A stretch of DNA of 64,000 bases, taken from NCBI RefSeq assembly GCF_050947335.1, contig NC_134983.1:9548001-9612000 (forward strand), written 5' to 3'. This stretch comes from Megachile rotundata. Taxonomy: Eukaryota > Arthropoda > Insecta > Hymenoptera > Megachilidae. Under the pieces are notes generated by a model, which worked only from the letters and a program-made list of their open reading frames with translations, did no database searches and had not been told where the DNA came from. This document shows, piece by piece, positions 12,601-23,913 of the stretch. Position 1 is the stretch's first letter, and every line of letters starts with the position of its first letter. A program made the position numbers and the translations under genes.

Positions 12601-15064
12601 GTACGTGGCTTGCGATTTCGATGTAAAACGTACGCTTCATGTTTCGCGATCGATGACGCGATAAACTAAACGGAACGATCGATCATGGTTCGTGTTAATT
12701 GGAGATGCAGTAGCATTTTTGCATTACCTATATTTTCTGACTATTTGAGGATTTAGGTACTTGGAGATTAGGGAATTGAAGAATTTAGAAATTTGGGATT
12801 TAGATATTTGGGGTTTGAAACTCTTTTGGTAATTTGAGGGGTTGAAAGTTTAAGAAAATGCGAATTTGGAAATTTTTTAGGTAGGGTGTTAGGGATTCGA
12901 TGACTTAGAAATTTAGGGATTCAGAAATTTGCAGATTTAGAGATTTGGTGATTCAGAAGTTTTGAAGTATTAGAAACTTGGAAATTTATGGATTAGATGA
13001 CTTGGGAATTTAACATTAAAGACTTGAGAATATGAAGATTTATAAATTTCTGAATTCTTAAATTTGATAACCTAAAAGTTTGGAAAAATTAAATTTACTA
13101 ATTTAAGAATTATATTATAACATTGCATCACGGTATTGCTTCGTATCTCTCTTTAAATATCAAGTTCCCACACACCTTATAATAACCTTACATAACCTAA
13201 TTTCCCCATCCTCCTCACAAAACGAGGGGATTTACAAAAGTCCAAGGAAACTTTTCAATGAAACGCATTACCAATTCCAACAACAGTCATGGTTTATATA
13301 ATTTCTAAGATTTTCCTTCTTTTTCCGACAATAACGACTAAATAATTTTTACGAGGATGGATTACACGATCGCCGGTTATTTCACATTGGCACGTGTCAT
13401 CTTTTCCTTTACACTTTCGACACGTGTGACATGCGTGTTCGCAACTAGTTCTGCTCGAAGTGAGATAAAACGACAGAAAGATTGAAAGGGAGAAGTGTTG
13501 AATAGAAAGAAAGAAATTAGTCGATTTGCCTACACATTGAACCTGTAATCTTCCAGTAATATATCTTTTTTTGGCCACTTAACGTTTCGTCGTGTTTAGC
13601 TATTTTTGTCCACAAGTCACGCGATTAGTGTTAACGATCGCGATCTGAATTATTTTTAACATTTTGAGGAGAAGGCGATAATGATCGCTTTAGCAGTAAT
13701 TAAGAAAGCGTGAATTCGAGTATACAGAAGATTAGATATCTTTTAATTTACAGACTTTTAAAATGGAAAATTCTGAAAAAGAAGTAGCAAAAGATTATTT
13801 ATTCGTTTATTTTTTGATGGATATTTTAAAATAATGTTTTTGTTCTCTCTGTTGCAGAGGTCGCAGACGAAGATCCGCCACGAATAATCGTCTCGAAACC
13901 TTGCAGCGCATCCTACGAATGGTTGCGAACAATCCTGAGCTACTCGACGACGAGAAGATTCTTTCCTTGCCATTGGTAAGCTTTTAACATTTTTATTCGA
14001 AGTGAATAATTTCAGTAAAAACGGTAAAATTTTATAACTAAAGATATAAAGATTTATAACTAAATATGAAAACCAAAACTATTAAAAACGACGATCACGA
14101 AATTATTTAGTTATTTTTAAAAACCGAAATTGACCAAAACAAAAGTTACATTAATAGTAGAAAATGTTATTAACCGTGATTTGAATCTGAACTATATTTC
14201 CTCGCATTTCACGTTCTTCCCGATCGCAACATTGCTAACTGAACGTTGCAGTGATTAATGTGATGAAACCGTTATCGTGTAAATCATTTTTCCACGCAAT
14301 TATGTAAACGTCACGGCACGAGTCACGGGGTAATTTATGAGCGAGTTATTTAGTCGCGTAATTCATGTTATCGGTACGTAAACCGCAATCCGGATCTCGT
14401 TACTTTTTCTAACGCCAGTTAATTGCGAATGCAATCTGCTATGATAATTGACCGAGAGAGGAAAGAAACGAATCGATGGCACGCGCCTAGTCTCTCGTAC
14501 ACTTTACGTCGAACGTGCAATTTTCCTACACGATACGATCACGCAATTCATTTGCAGTTTCAGTGCGATTTTATCGTCGTATTATTTCTCGTAATTTCCT
14601 TCAAACACTAATAATATTGAAAAATAGGTATTTAGCTAAACATCTTACTTATACATATTTAGTTAAATAAAGGCATGTATTTACTAATATTCCTTAAATA
14701 AATACAATATAAAAATGAAGCTTTTACAAAAGTAATATAAGTATATATCCTTAGACATACATGAACAATCCTACGCACAATTGTCTTGTACAAGGGTTTG
14801 TACAAACCCCTAGATATTCCGAGATAGTCGTTGATATTTCTAAATGCTCGATACTCGTACATGTATATATAATATTATAGTTTAATTATGAAAAATATGA
14901 AATTATTATTTATCCAGTATGAACGTCATACTGAAATACAATATTTCATATACCAACCTATATATGTTCTAAACAACTTGTCTTAATCAGGATAATTTTA
15001 TTTATAATTGCAGAAGATGAAAGAGGGCCGGCGGGAAGACAGCGACGAATATCGGTACATATAA
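3618..15064 (+). CDS. secreted neuropeptide-type prohormone, paralog 1 (possibly insect PTH-like)
   Basis: Four coding exons: 3618-3730, 9428-9550, 13858-13975 and 15014-15064, about 134 residues. Introns 1 and 2 are phase 2 and intron 3 is phase 0. Exon 1 encodes a hydrophobic signal peptide ending near THARP. Exon 2 starts with an RQRR processing site, followed by a peptide beginning VSDQRLAELETLM. Joined to exon 3, this gives 37 residues ending in Ile, then Gly-Arg-Arg-Arg-Arg, a classical amidation plus cleavage signal. A second acidic/amphipathic peptide and a tail ending EYRYI follow. The exon 2 acceptor is a NAGNAG (gcagcag), giving SRQRR or RQRR. There are no cysteines in the mature part. 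The VS(D/E)xxL start recalls the parathyroid hormone N-terminus, so insect PTH-like (iPTH) is my best guess; another family is possible. Gene structure is well supported, family identity much less. Confidence 0.75.
5490..5990. repeat. A/T low-complexity repeat (AATTTGGAAAATTTG-like)
   Basis: Imperfect repeats of AAATTTGAAAAATTTGGAAAATTT-type phrases with no fixed register. This looks like a decayed tandem array inside intron 1 of prohormone gene 1. Confidence 0.6.
6476..7255. repeat. minisatellite of TTCCAAAATTCC(C/G)AA units
   Basis: About 780 bp of tandem units around 10-11 bp (AATTCCAAAATTCC, AATTCCCAATTCCAAATTTCCG), grouped into roughly 30-60 bp higher-order units. One longer pair (about 6960-7020 and 7020-7080) is almost identical. 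Several frames on both strands are free of stops (plus-strand IPKFPIPNFR-type, minus-strand ELGILEFGN-type peptides). This follows from the repeat unit and is not evidence of a protein. It lies in intron 1 of prohormone gene 1. Confidence 0.9.
8690..9290. repeat. degenerate repeat rich in GGAATATAGAGATCTAG
   Basis: Loosely repeated words AGATCTAGGAAATATAGAGATCT with many substitutions. This is an old tandem array in intron 1 of prohormone gene 1. Small open frames here are by-products. Confidence 0.6.
9551..13857 (+). other. intron 2 of prohormone gene 1
   Basis: A 4.3-kb intron (donor AT|GTAAGT, acceptor TCTCTGTTGCAG). It contains a TAGTAGTATAGTG low-complexity patch (about 10190-10560), a (GAAA)n microsatellite near 10950, GC-richer unique DNA at 10.85-11.43 and 12.2-12.7 kb that could hold enhancers, and a decayed AATTTAGGG array at 12.73-13.1 kb. 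I recognise no exon here. Confidence 0.5.
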
Positions 15065-17322
15065 TCGCGAGGCACTAAGTATCGTCCTAAATCACAGGAC
15101 GAACACGAAGACAGAGTCGAGAGACCAAGAAACGCTTACAAGAACGAAGAAACACGAGAGAAAATCACAAAAAAAAATAAGAAGAAAATACAATAGGATC
15201 TCTTGACTCTATAAGCAGCCTGAACAGTATTACGGACCGTCCTCCGTCCGAGCTTAAACTCTTTAAACAAAACTTACACTATTAGGATACTAAGTAATTT
15301 AACTACGGAACGGAAGAGGAAAGAGAACGAGTGCCCCCGTCGAAGATAGTCCAAGGATACGAAGAATGTCCGAAAACAAATCACGTCTGAAACGTGTTCT
15401 TCTTTCGAACATTCGAAATACCCGCCATTTCATGAGGTTTCGTTCCCGACCGCGCGTGGATTCTTTCCCAGTTTTATTTTGTGTACGTGTGTCGTTTTTT
15501 TCTTGTTTAGTAATTTATTTATGTAGGTAGCTTTATTTATTATTTATTGATCGTAGACTGCGCTCATCTCGATTGCGTTCATTTTTATAACGAACTTCGC
15601 GGTGAAAGAGAATCGTTCGAAATCGATTCTCAGGTAATGTTTGCTATTGTATGTTGCATTTTTACTTTGCACTCGATGTTGTTTGAAATACAAGGATAGT
15701 ACAGGGTGCTTCTAAAGTCGTTCGATCTGAATAATTTTTGATCATTTTGATCAATCGAAATGATAAAATATGACTCGTGGAGATTCTTTGCAATTACGGA
15801 TAAAAGACTATGTTATGTAAATTACCACTTTCACAATTTTATTCGGTGTACACTCATGCAATAATCTATAGAGAATTTTTAAAACATACTTTTTTCACCT
15901 TATGGTATTTTTTATCAATATGTTTGAAAATTATATTAAAATAAATATTAATTATTATCAATTTGTTGGGAGAGTATAGTACAGAAAGAATTAATGTCTC
16001 TGTACGAGAACCATCGAGTGCAAAGGGTTGAACACGTTGATTGCCACTAAATCGTTCCAACTTAAAATTTGTATAATTATAATAAGTTGACCGCTATAAC
16101 TTGAAAGATTTGAAACTTCTATATTTACAAATTTTACGAATTTTTAACATTCCAAATTTGTTATATATTGAAATGTTACATTAAAATCGAATTTCTTAAT
16201 GTAACATTTCAATTTGACATTTCAAACCAGTGTGATTTGTATTGAACTATTTTTTCTTATCTGACAAAATCAAATTCACAGTACTGTGGCGGCCAACATT
16301 AACGTGAGCAAAAAGAAAATCTATCTTTAATGATTGACACTTTGACGGTAATATAATTCACATAACCGATTAATTTTAAATACATAAATTCGAAAATTAT
16401 CAGATTTCTAAATGTATAAAATTTTGAAGATAGCAAATTTCTAAATTTGAATGAAATCTGCTTGAATCAGTAATTTTTCATCACAGTACAGTATTTCATA
16501 ATGTGAGTTTTCCAACGGGCACTTAATCTGCCTGCCATTTTGCACCGTCCAAGTGTTAATAAATCGAACGCACAAGATAGAAAATCGATTGCTTTACGTT
16601 CACGAATACTTTGCCTTTTTGTCTATCCATTCGATGTAGCGATTCCGAGATTGCATTCGAAGAAACAGAAGAAAAAAATTCATATTCGAAGAAAGACAAG
16701 TGGCTGTGAAACGACGAAAACACGGTCGTATACATTTATCGATAGAAGAAAGAACTTTTCATATTTTACGCATTAGCACACGAACGATCTTCTGTTTCTT
16801 TCGTACGTTATTAATGACGTACCAACAATATTTTCATTGATTTCTTTTACCGTCCAAGTAAATAAGATTTCGTACAGTCTCGAGACCGCTGCTTGTTTTC
16901 GGACGTTTGCTTAACACACAAGCAACGCGTTTTTTTTTAGCTCGTTAAGAGGCGTTTTATTTATTGTTTCGTACTGATATAGCATTTATCGTTGCGTTAA
17001 ATTATTAGCAACATAAAAATGAAGAAATAGGGATTTCCGAGTATTAATTAACGTTAACAACATCAACGGAACTGTTCGCGTTAATTATGCCGTTTGTGGC
17101 AATCGACTGTCCCGTTGTTTCCTCGCGTATTATTTTTTTCTTTTTTCTATAAGTTATTTATTTATTTATTTATTGAATCGTAACAGACGTCGGACAAAGT
17201 ATTAAAAGACACTGTCGCAAATGTTGCGACTTCGATGTGTAACGAACGATGCGTCCGAGATTGATATCACTTAATCTATCGCGATTGTGCGCGAACTATT
17301 TTATTTATTTAAATGCAATAAA
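15065..17322 (+). other. probable 3' UTR of prohormone gene 1
   Basis: Non-coding DNA following the stop codon. It carries AU-rich clusters (overlapping ATTTA at about 15510-15550 and 17154-17174), a perfect hairpin at 16167-16213, and an AATAAA at 17317-17322 in a suitable context. The true transcript end cannot be read from sequence; nearer weak signals could be used. Small open frames here look spurious. Confidence 0.45.
16167..16213 (+). other. perfect 18-bp stem hairpin
   Basis: TTGAAATGTTACATTAA (16168-16184) is followed after an 11-nt loop by its exact reverse complement at 16196-16212. One further A-T pair closes the stem outside. It lies in the presumed 3' UTR of prohormone gene 1. 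It may be an RNA structure, a tiny foldback remnant or chance. The stem is short for a miRNA precursor. Confidence 0.5.
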
Positions 17323-20300
17323 AAACAATAATCAGCTATATATCGTTATGTGTATCTTTTGACCTTACTCTCACTTCCCAATTGTTTGTCACTTTTTAAT
17401 TTACCTAACGTCAATATCAAATTTTCAAACTTCCAATTTTTACATAATATTTTATTCCATTGTTATTACAAGACTTCTCTTGATAATATTACAAGACTTC
17501 GCAGTGCTCGAATGTTAATTTCGATGGTACTTAAAAGCTGGTATTTATCAAGTATTGCAATTTTACTATTAAAATCTAAAGACCAAAATCGAAAGCATCT
17601 GAGAGCTCCCTCTACAGAAATTATAAACGAATTAATTCCATACTGTCGGTAAATGTAGAAACTTATCTGTCAAAATTCTGAGATAGTTGTATAGCGATTG
17701 ATTTGTGACATGGAAAGTTTTCTCTGGGTCTCTGAGAAAACAAATGAAACGGGGTCTGACTAAACACAATTCATACTACTGACGGAGATGCGGTTCGAAT
17801 TAGATGCTCCGAGGAAACTTGATCGTAATTATACAGACTTTTCGAAAAAATGTAAGATTATTAAAGTTAACATTAAAAAGAGAACTAGTTGATAATTATA
17901 TTTAATTAATACGGTAAGTAGTTTAAGATAGTTTAGTTTTTATTTTCAACATTGGTAAATGTATCAAAGAGAAAGCTTAGACTAATATAATACAGAAAAC
18001 GAAGTTCTTGTTAATATCATGTGTTGATTTTTCTAGAAAGAATATATTTTACTGATTTATTTTTACTTTAATAATATATGGATAGATTCGTATTTATGTA
18101 AACAAAATGTAGTTATCTTTGAACCACTTCGTCATTGTCCACAACAACTCATGTCGGGTTCTAAATTGTAATAAAGCATTTATCTATCAGCTTGCGTTTC
18201 TTATAATACATGAACTAAGTATAATAACTAACTATAAAAATGGAGTTACAACTGCAGAGTCCACGATTTAGTTCAATTACCCAAACTTACAGTTAGAAGT
18301 CTGATACTCGAGTTGAATTACGATATTTGGCCAATAAAGAATCAAAGAATTAATCGCGTTGGAAATCTTCATTGATACCTTCCTTTCTATTCCCAAGTTC
18401 CAGTTCAGTGATCAAACGTCTCTCCCTCCGTCTCTTATTGTCAGAACGCTACCCTTCTATGGCAAATCGTTACGAAGAGAAAGAAACATTATTGCGAGAC
18501 TGGTCTTCACAATTTTTCCAGGTGAACGAGCCAGGTAAATGCGAACAATCGTCCATTACGAACTCGGAACTTTCCCACAGAAAAGTGTCCCTAATTACAG
18601 TTTAGGTGATCCACTATTTCGAGTTAAAAATAGATACATAAATTTCAATAACGATGTGCACACACTGCGGTACAAATTATGTTTTATTTAAGAAAAGATA
18701 TCATGTCCTGAAGAATATTATATACACTAGCCATCAAGTTAGGACCACGTATATACATAGCGATTCGTTACTATCGATAACAATCAAATTGTGTGGGTGA
18801 AATTTCGCGTCAGGTGAAATTTGAATGCTGTAGAAAATGTCTATCTACTCAGAAAACTAGTTTACAACTCTCCAATCACATTATCTAACTTGAAAAGAAT
18901 TACATGTATTTGGGAAAATAATGAAGATATAAAGCATTTGATTAATGTATACTTAGCATGCCATAAGCTGTGACCAAGGCGAAGGACATATAAGATATTC
19001 ACATGTGTTAATAATATCATGTATAGTAGTTGCGTATTATGTTACTAGCTAATAAATCACGTAAGTACAATTTGAACAGACCTTTCAATTTTACCAAAAA
19101 CGTGTAAAACGTTGAAAATTTATAGTGGTCCTAATTCGATTGTAAATCCTGAACCAGCCAAAGTTCTGAACGAGTCCAGAAACGTGACTAGTAAGTCAAG
19201 TATCAACGTTGAATCGCAACGACGATCCGAATCGGTTGAAAATTTGCAAGAATGAGAAAAAGTGACGGTATCAAGCATCTGTATCACTAACGCGAAGCGT
19301 GATATGAAATTATTTCATAAATACGCACACACAAGCCGCGTGGGTGGCTGTATTTCGCAATGTTTAATAACTGCGCAGTTAAATATCTCGTCGATACGTT
19401 CGTCCCGAATGAACGGGCCTCCAAAAAATTGCACAATCTTCGATTTTGATTAGCGTGTCGCTAGCGTCGTTTTATCTGTATCGTAGCCGTCTACGTAAAA
19501 CCGATTTCTTTACCGAACGACCGGGTGTGACAGGGTGTATCTTTAAACCTGGGTTACGAAACGAACCATGAGACCATCGTTTTACTATGTTTGACCAAAC
19601 ACTTTATTTTCTCTTCGCATTGTTTTGTGTTTTGTGATGGGGTAGATCAGCGTCCACCGTGACGCGTTTCATGACACTTCGATTAGGGTGCTCGAAGCAA
19701 TTGTTTCGCGAATGTTTAATCGAAACTGAGTTCTGCAACTTTGGGGGACTTTATACATACTTGCTATGTATAACTGTATATGTATTACTTGCAGATACCA
19801 GAAGTTAGGAATGCAGACTTAATATTAAAACATGTTGAGAATTTGGAAGATTTGAGAGGTTGGAGAAATTTATATCGGATGTTTGACAATTTAGCAATTT
19901 GGGAAATTTTTAACATGGAAATTTGGATTATGTGCAAGTTTGTGCAAGGAGGAACTTTGGGAAATGTAGAGATATTGGAAAATCTAGAAATCAGAAACTT
20001 AGAGAATTGAAAATTTGGGAAATTGAATGTGTAGCTTAAGAATGTGAAGACTTGGAATGTAAAAATTTGGGGTATGAAAGTATTTAAGAATTTAAATAAA
20101 AATTTGAGGAATTAAATATATAAACTTTGAGAATGTGAAAATTTGCAAAATGGACTAATTTGCGAATATGGAAATTAAAAAAATTTGAAACTTTATGTCT
20201 CTAAATGATTCTAGATTCTAATACGTCCTCGAACCAGTGATATATTAGCGTGGCATTTTCTTTGTGTCATGCAAATCGCAATTGCGAATTTCGATCACTA

Positions 20301-21775
20301 ACACAAGAAACTCAAACAAAGATTTATCCACGTTCAAACACACTTTGACTATGTATATGTATTGTATTTAAGATTAGCCGAAATGACGACAACCGATCGA
20401 GGTCAAATTTTAACCAATCTACATGTACACGTAGACACACATGTACACTGCTGTCATCAAATGTTCGCTTTAATTATAAATTATTATTCAGATACTCTTC
20501 AGCGTGGTCAAAAGTTTACTCCATTTCTGTGGAATTTTGTTGTATCTTGAGACAAGAATTTAATATACCATATTCTAGATTCTTAATCGATTCAGGAAAC
20601 TGGTTCGTTGTTATTCAAAAAGTAATGGAAAAACTATCATAATGAATTCCATGAAACGAGAATTTGAATGACGAAATGCAATGTTGTATTTAAATCATAT
20701 CGCGTGACAAATTCTTATCCCGTTTTGTATTATCTTTTATTTGAAATATTATAAAAAGATTTGCGAAAATTTGATTTTGTAGCTGCTTGAGTTATCAGCA
20801 AAGTTTGAAGTAAATTATTATCACTGTCTGGTTACTGAATGGTAGTCTATTATCTTTGCCTGTTAATGCTTACTAACCATAGAATAATTAGAGAAGGCGA
20901 TGATAGGGCTGTGGATATTTATCTCACATAAATCACGTCGTACGTTACAGAAATAACTATTACAATACACTCATCTCTCGATAAGAAAAAAAATTTAATA
21001 AATCAAGTAGAACATTTTTTTATTAAAATATTTTGTTCAACAGACAGTTTACAATTAACAGATAGTACAGTTAAATGACCGTTCTGTATACTTCATATTA
21101 AACATTGAAAAATTCGTTAATATATTCTAGTTGTCATCCTACTCCCTACAAGAACTCCCTATATAATTAATTTGATATTATTTCAATGTATTAAAATTAG
21201 TACATTGAATTATTTAAGTGTACTAAAAAAATAATCATTTATCCAACACGGTATATCGTTCACGTTACGTGCAGAACATGAATGAAAATTGCTACCGATC
21301 CAAAATTACAACATAGTAAGCGTGTCTCTCGATTAACTGTAACGCATGAGTTCCCTTTTCTTGCACGTGCTCGATAAAATAGCGAGTAATACATGAATGA
21401 TGAAACTGGTAAACTAGTTACGCTCGAATGCTAGTTCCGTGTACCGATTACATGCAAACTTTCAGAATTCCCATGTAATGCCTATGTATCTTCGATTCTG
21501 CGAAACGACCGATTCACCGTAAGAAAAAAAAAATAAAAATATTACGGGCAAAAAATCATTATCGAGGCTAGTAAGCGTTTTTCTTTCTGTCGCGTGTCGA
21601 CTGATAGTCATTCAAGTTAAAATATCGAGGTTTTTGACGCGAACGAGGAGGGGATTCGATATTCGTGTTGTACGTTACAATTTTGCGAATAAATTTGTTC
21701 GAATCGATGGTTAGGTTCGAATTGATGAAATCGATATTGATGGTAAATTAGGGTAGATACATAGCGTAAAATAGG
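17323..21775. other. intergenic DNA between the two prohormone genes
   Basis: AT-rich and without a recognisable gene. It contains a possible 396-bp MITE (18739-19134), a decayed A/T repeat at about 19790-20200 (GGAAATTTGGAAATGTAGAG-type), and a GC-richer stretch at 21.3-21.7 kb before the large minisatellite. Confidence 0.5.
18739..19134. mobile_element. possible MITE with TTAGGACCAC terminal inverted repeats
   Basis: TTAGGACCAC at 18739-18748 and its reverse complement GTGGTCCTAA at 19125-19134 bracket 396 bp of AT-rich non-coding DNA. The repeat continues imperfectly inward (TATA-rich). Short inverted ends of this kind suggest a Tc1/mariner-derived non-autonomous element. Target-site duplications are not clear and there is no transposase. 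Confidence 0.35.
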
Positions 21776-21779
21776 ATAT

Positions 21780-23170
21780 GATGAATTTGATTAATATGAC
21801 GAATATGATGAGTTTGACTGATGTGATGAATGTGATGAATGTGATGAATATGATTAATATGATGAACATGATGAACATGATAAACATGATAAACATGATG
21901 AACATAATGAATATGATGAACATGATGAATATGATGAACATGATGAACATGACGAACATGATGAACATGATGAACATGATGAACATGATGAACATGATAA
22001 ACATAATGAATATGATGAACATGATGAACATGATGAACATGATGAACATGATGAACATGATGAACATGATGAACATGATGAACATGATGAACATGATAAA
22101 CATGATAAACATAATGAATATGATGAACATGATGAACATGATGAACATGATGAACATGATGAACATGATAAACATGATAAACATAATGAATATGATGAAC
22201 ATGATGAACATGATGAACATGATGAACATGATGAACATGATAAACATGATAAACATAATGAATATGATGAACATGATGAACATGATGAACATGATGAACA
22301 TGATGAACATGATGAACATGATGAACATGATGAACATGATGAACATGATGAACATGATGAACATAATGAATATGATGAATATGATTAATATGATGAACAT
22401 GATGAACATGATGAACATGATGAACATGATGAACATGATGAACATGATGAACATGATGAACATGATGAACATGATGAACATGATGAACACGATGAACATA
22501 ATGAATATGATGAACATGATGAATATGATGAACATGATGAACATGACGAACATGATGAACATGATGAACATGATGAACATGATGAACATGATAAACATAA
22601 TGAATATGATGAACATGATGAACATGATGAACATGATGAACATGATGAACATGATGAACATGATGAACATGATGAACATGATGAACATGATGAACATGAT
22701 AAACATGATAAACATAATGAATATGATGAACATGATGAACATGATGAACATGATGAACATGATGAACATGATAAACATGATAAACATAATGAATATGATG
22801 AACATGATGAACATGATGAACATGATGAACATGATGAACATGATAAACATGATAAACATAATGAATATGATGAACATGATGAACATGATGAACATGATGA
22901 ACATGATGAACATGATGAACATGATGAACATGATGAACATGATGAACATGATGAACATGATGAACATAATGAATATGATGAATATGATTAATATGATGAA
23001 TATGGTGAATATGATGAACATGATGAATGTGATAAATGTGATTGATATGATGAATATAGTGATTCTAATGAATACAATGAACATATTGGATATGATCTGT
23101 GTGCTGAGTATGATGCGTGCGATGAACGTTATAAACATTATAAAAAAACACAATAAATATGATAAATACA
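21780..23170. repeat. 9-bp ATGATGAAC minisatellite with ~600-bp higher-order duplication
   Basis: About 1.4 kb of ATGATGAAC units, with variants ATGATAAAC, ATAATGAAT, ATGACGAAC and ATGATTAAT. The pattern of variants at 21901-22380 recurs at 22495-22980 with an offset of 594 bp (66 units). The offset becomes 603 bp near the end, so one unit was gained or lost after a recent block duplication. Within each block, a ~72-bp sub-period occurs three times. Both strands are open for over 460 codons ((MMN)n plus, (FIM)n minus) because no unit makes a stop. I regard these as non-coding. The array ends about 550 bp before the TATA box of prohormone gene 2. Confidence 0.95.
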
Positions 23171-23727
23171 ATAAACGATAACAAACGTACATGTGCGTTA
23201 AACCCATAAAAAACTGTACAGTAAGATAGGAAATTTACAGAGTACAGCTACCAACTTAAAAATTATTTAAATCATATGGTAAACCTGGAAGTAAAAGAAA
23301 ATTGGTCAATCTACTCCGCCCACCTAAAATCGAATATGTTTCAATAAACACTCGTCTCGATAAAAGTGCAACAACAACGCGGAATATCATATCGGAACTA
23401 AAAACATTCAATTGTTAAATTAATGTCAAATTGCGTCCTTCCCTTGTTTTAGCTCACTAATTATCGAGAGTGCAAGAAAAGAAAGAAGAGTTCAACCGGT
23501 TCAGAGCATTGTTTTCAACTCACGCGACACGCCAGATAAACGACTAGTGTATATCTATGTCGGTAATTTCAGGAAATTAATCACGATTAGAGCGTAATTC
23601 ATCGTGTACGCGATGTATACATACAATCGTATAATCGTGGCGATAAGACGAAGGGGGTGTACAGACAGCGTCAATGTCTTTTCAAGCGATGACACTTGGG
23701 AGGGGGTAAGCTTCATCAACCGACGAA

Positions 23728-23763
23728 TATATACGCGAACCGAAGCCTCGTAACGCAACAGTT
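23728..23763 (+). promoter_or_regulatory. TATA/initiator core promoter of prohormone gene 2
   Basis: TATATAC at 23728-23734 is followed by a CAGTT initiator-like element at 23759-23763, with its A 32 bases from the first T. Spacing and intervening sequence resemble the promoter at 3321. The first in-frame ATG downstream is the assigned start at 23914. Confidence 0.6.
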
Positions 23764-23913
23764 TCGAGTAGAACGAGACCAGCTTGGTCGACCAGTGATT
23801 TCATTGATCGAACTCGAGAAAGACAATTACGTGACAAGTTGACGCGAATTTTATTTGCAAAGTTCTTTTTTCTTCTTTTTCGGTCCGGTCGTTTGTTTTG
23901 TTTTGATACAAAA

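Noticed and set aside
15690..15730. ACAGGGTGCTTCTAAAGTCG, resembling a mariner end
   Set aside because: No matching inverted end was found within a reasonable distance, so no element is called.
21711..23207. Long open frames of (MMN)n on plus and (FIM)n on minus
   Set aside because: They arise automatically from a 9-bp repeat without stop words on either strand. There is no start context, no splice sites and no non-repeat domain.
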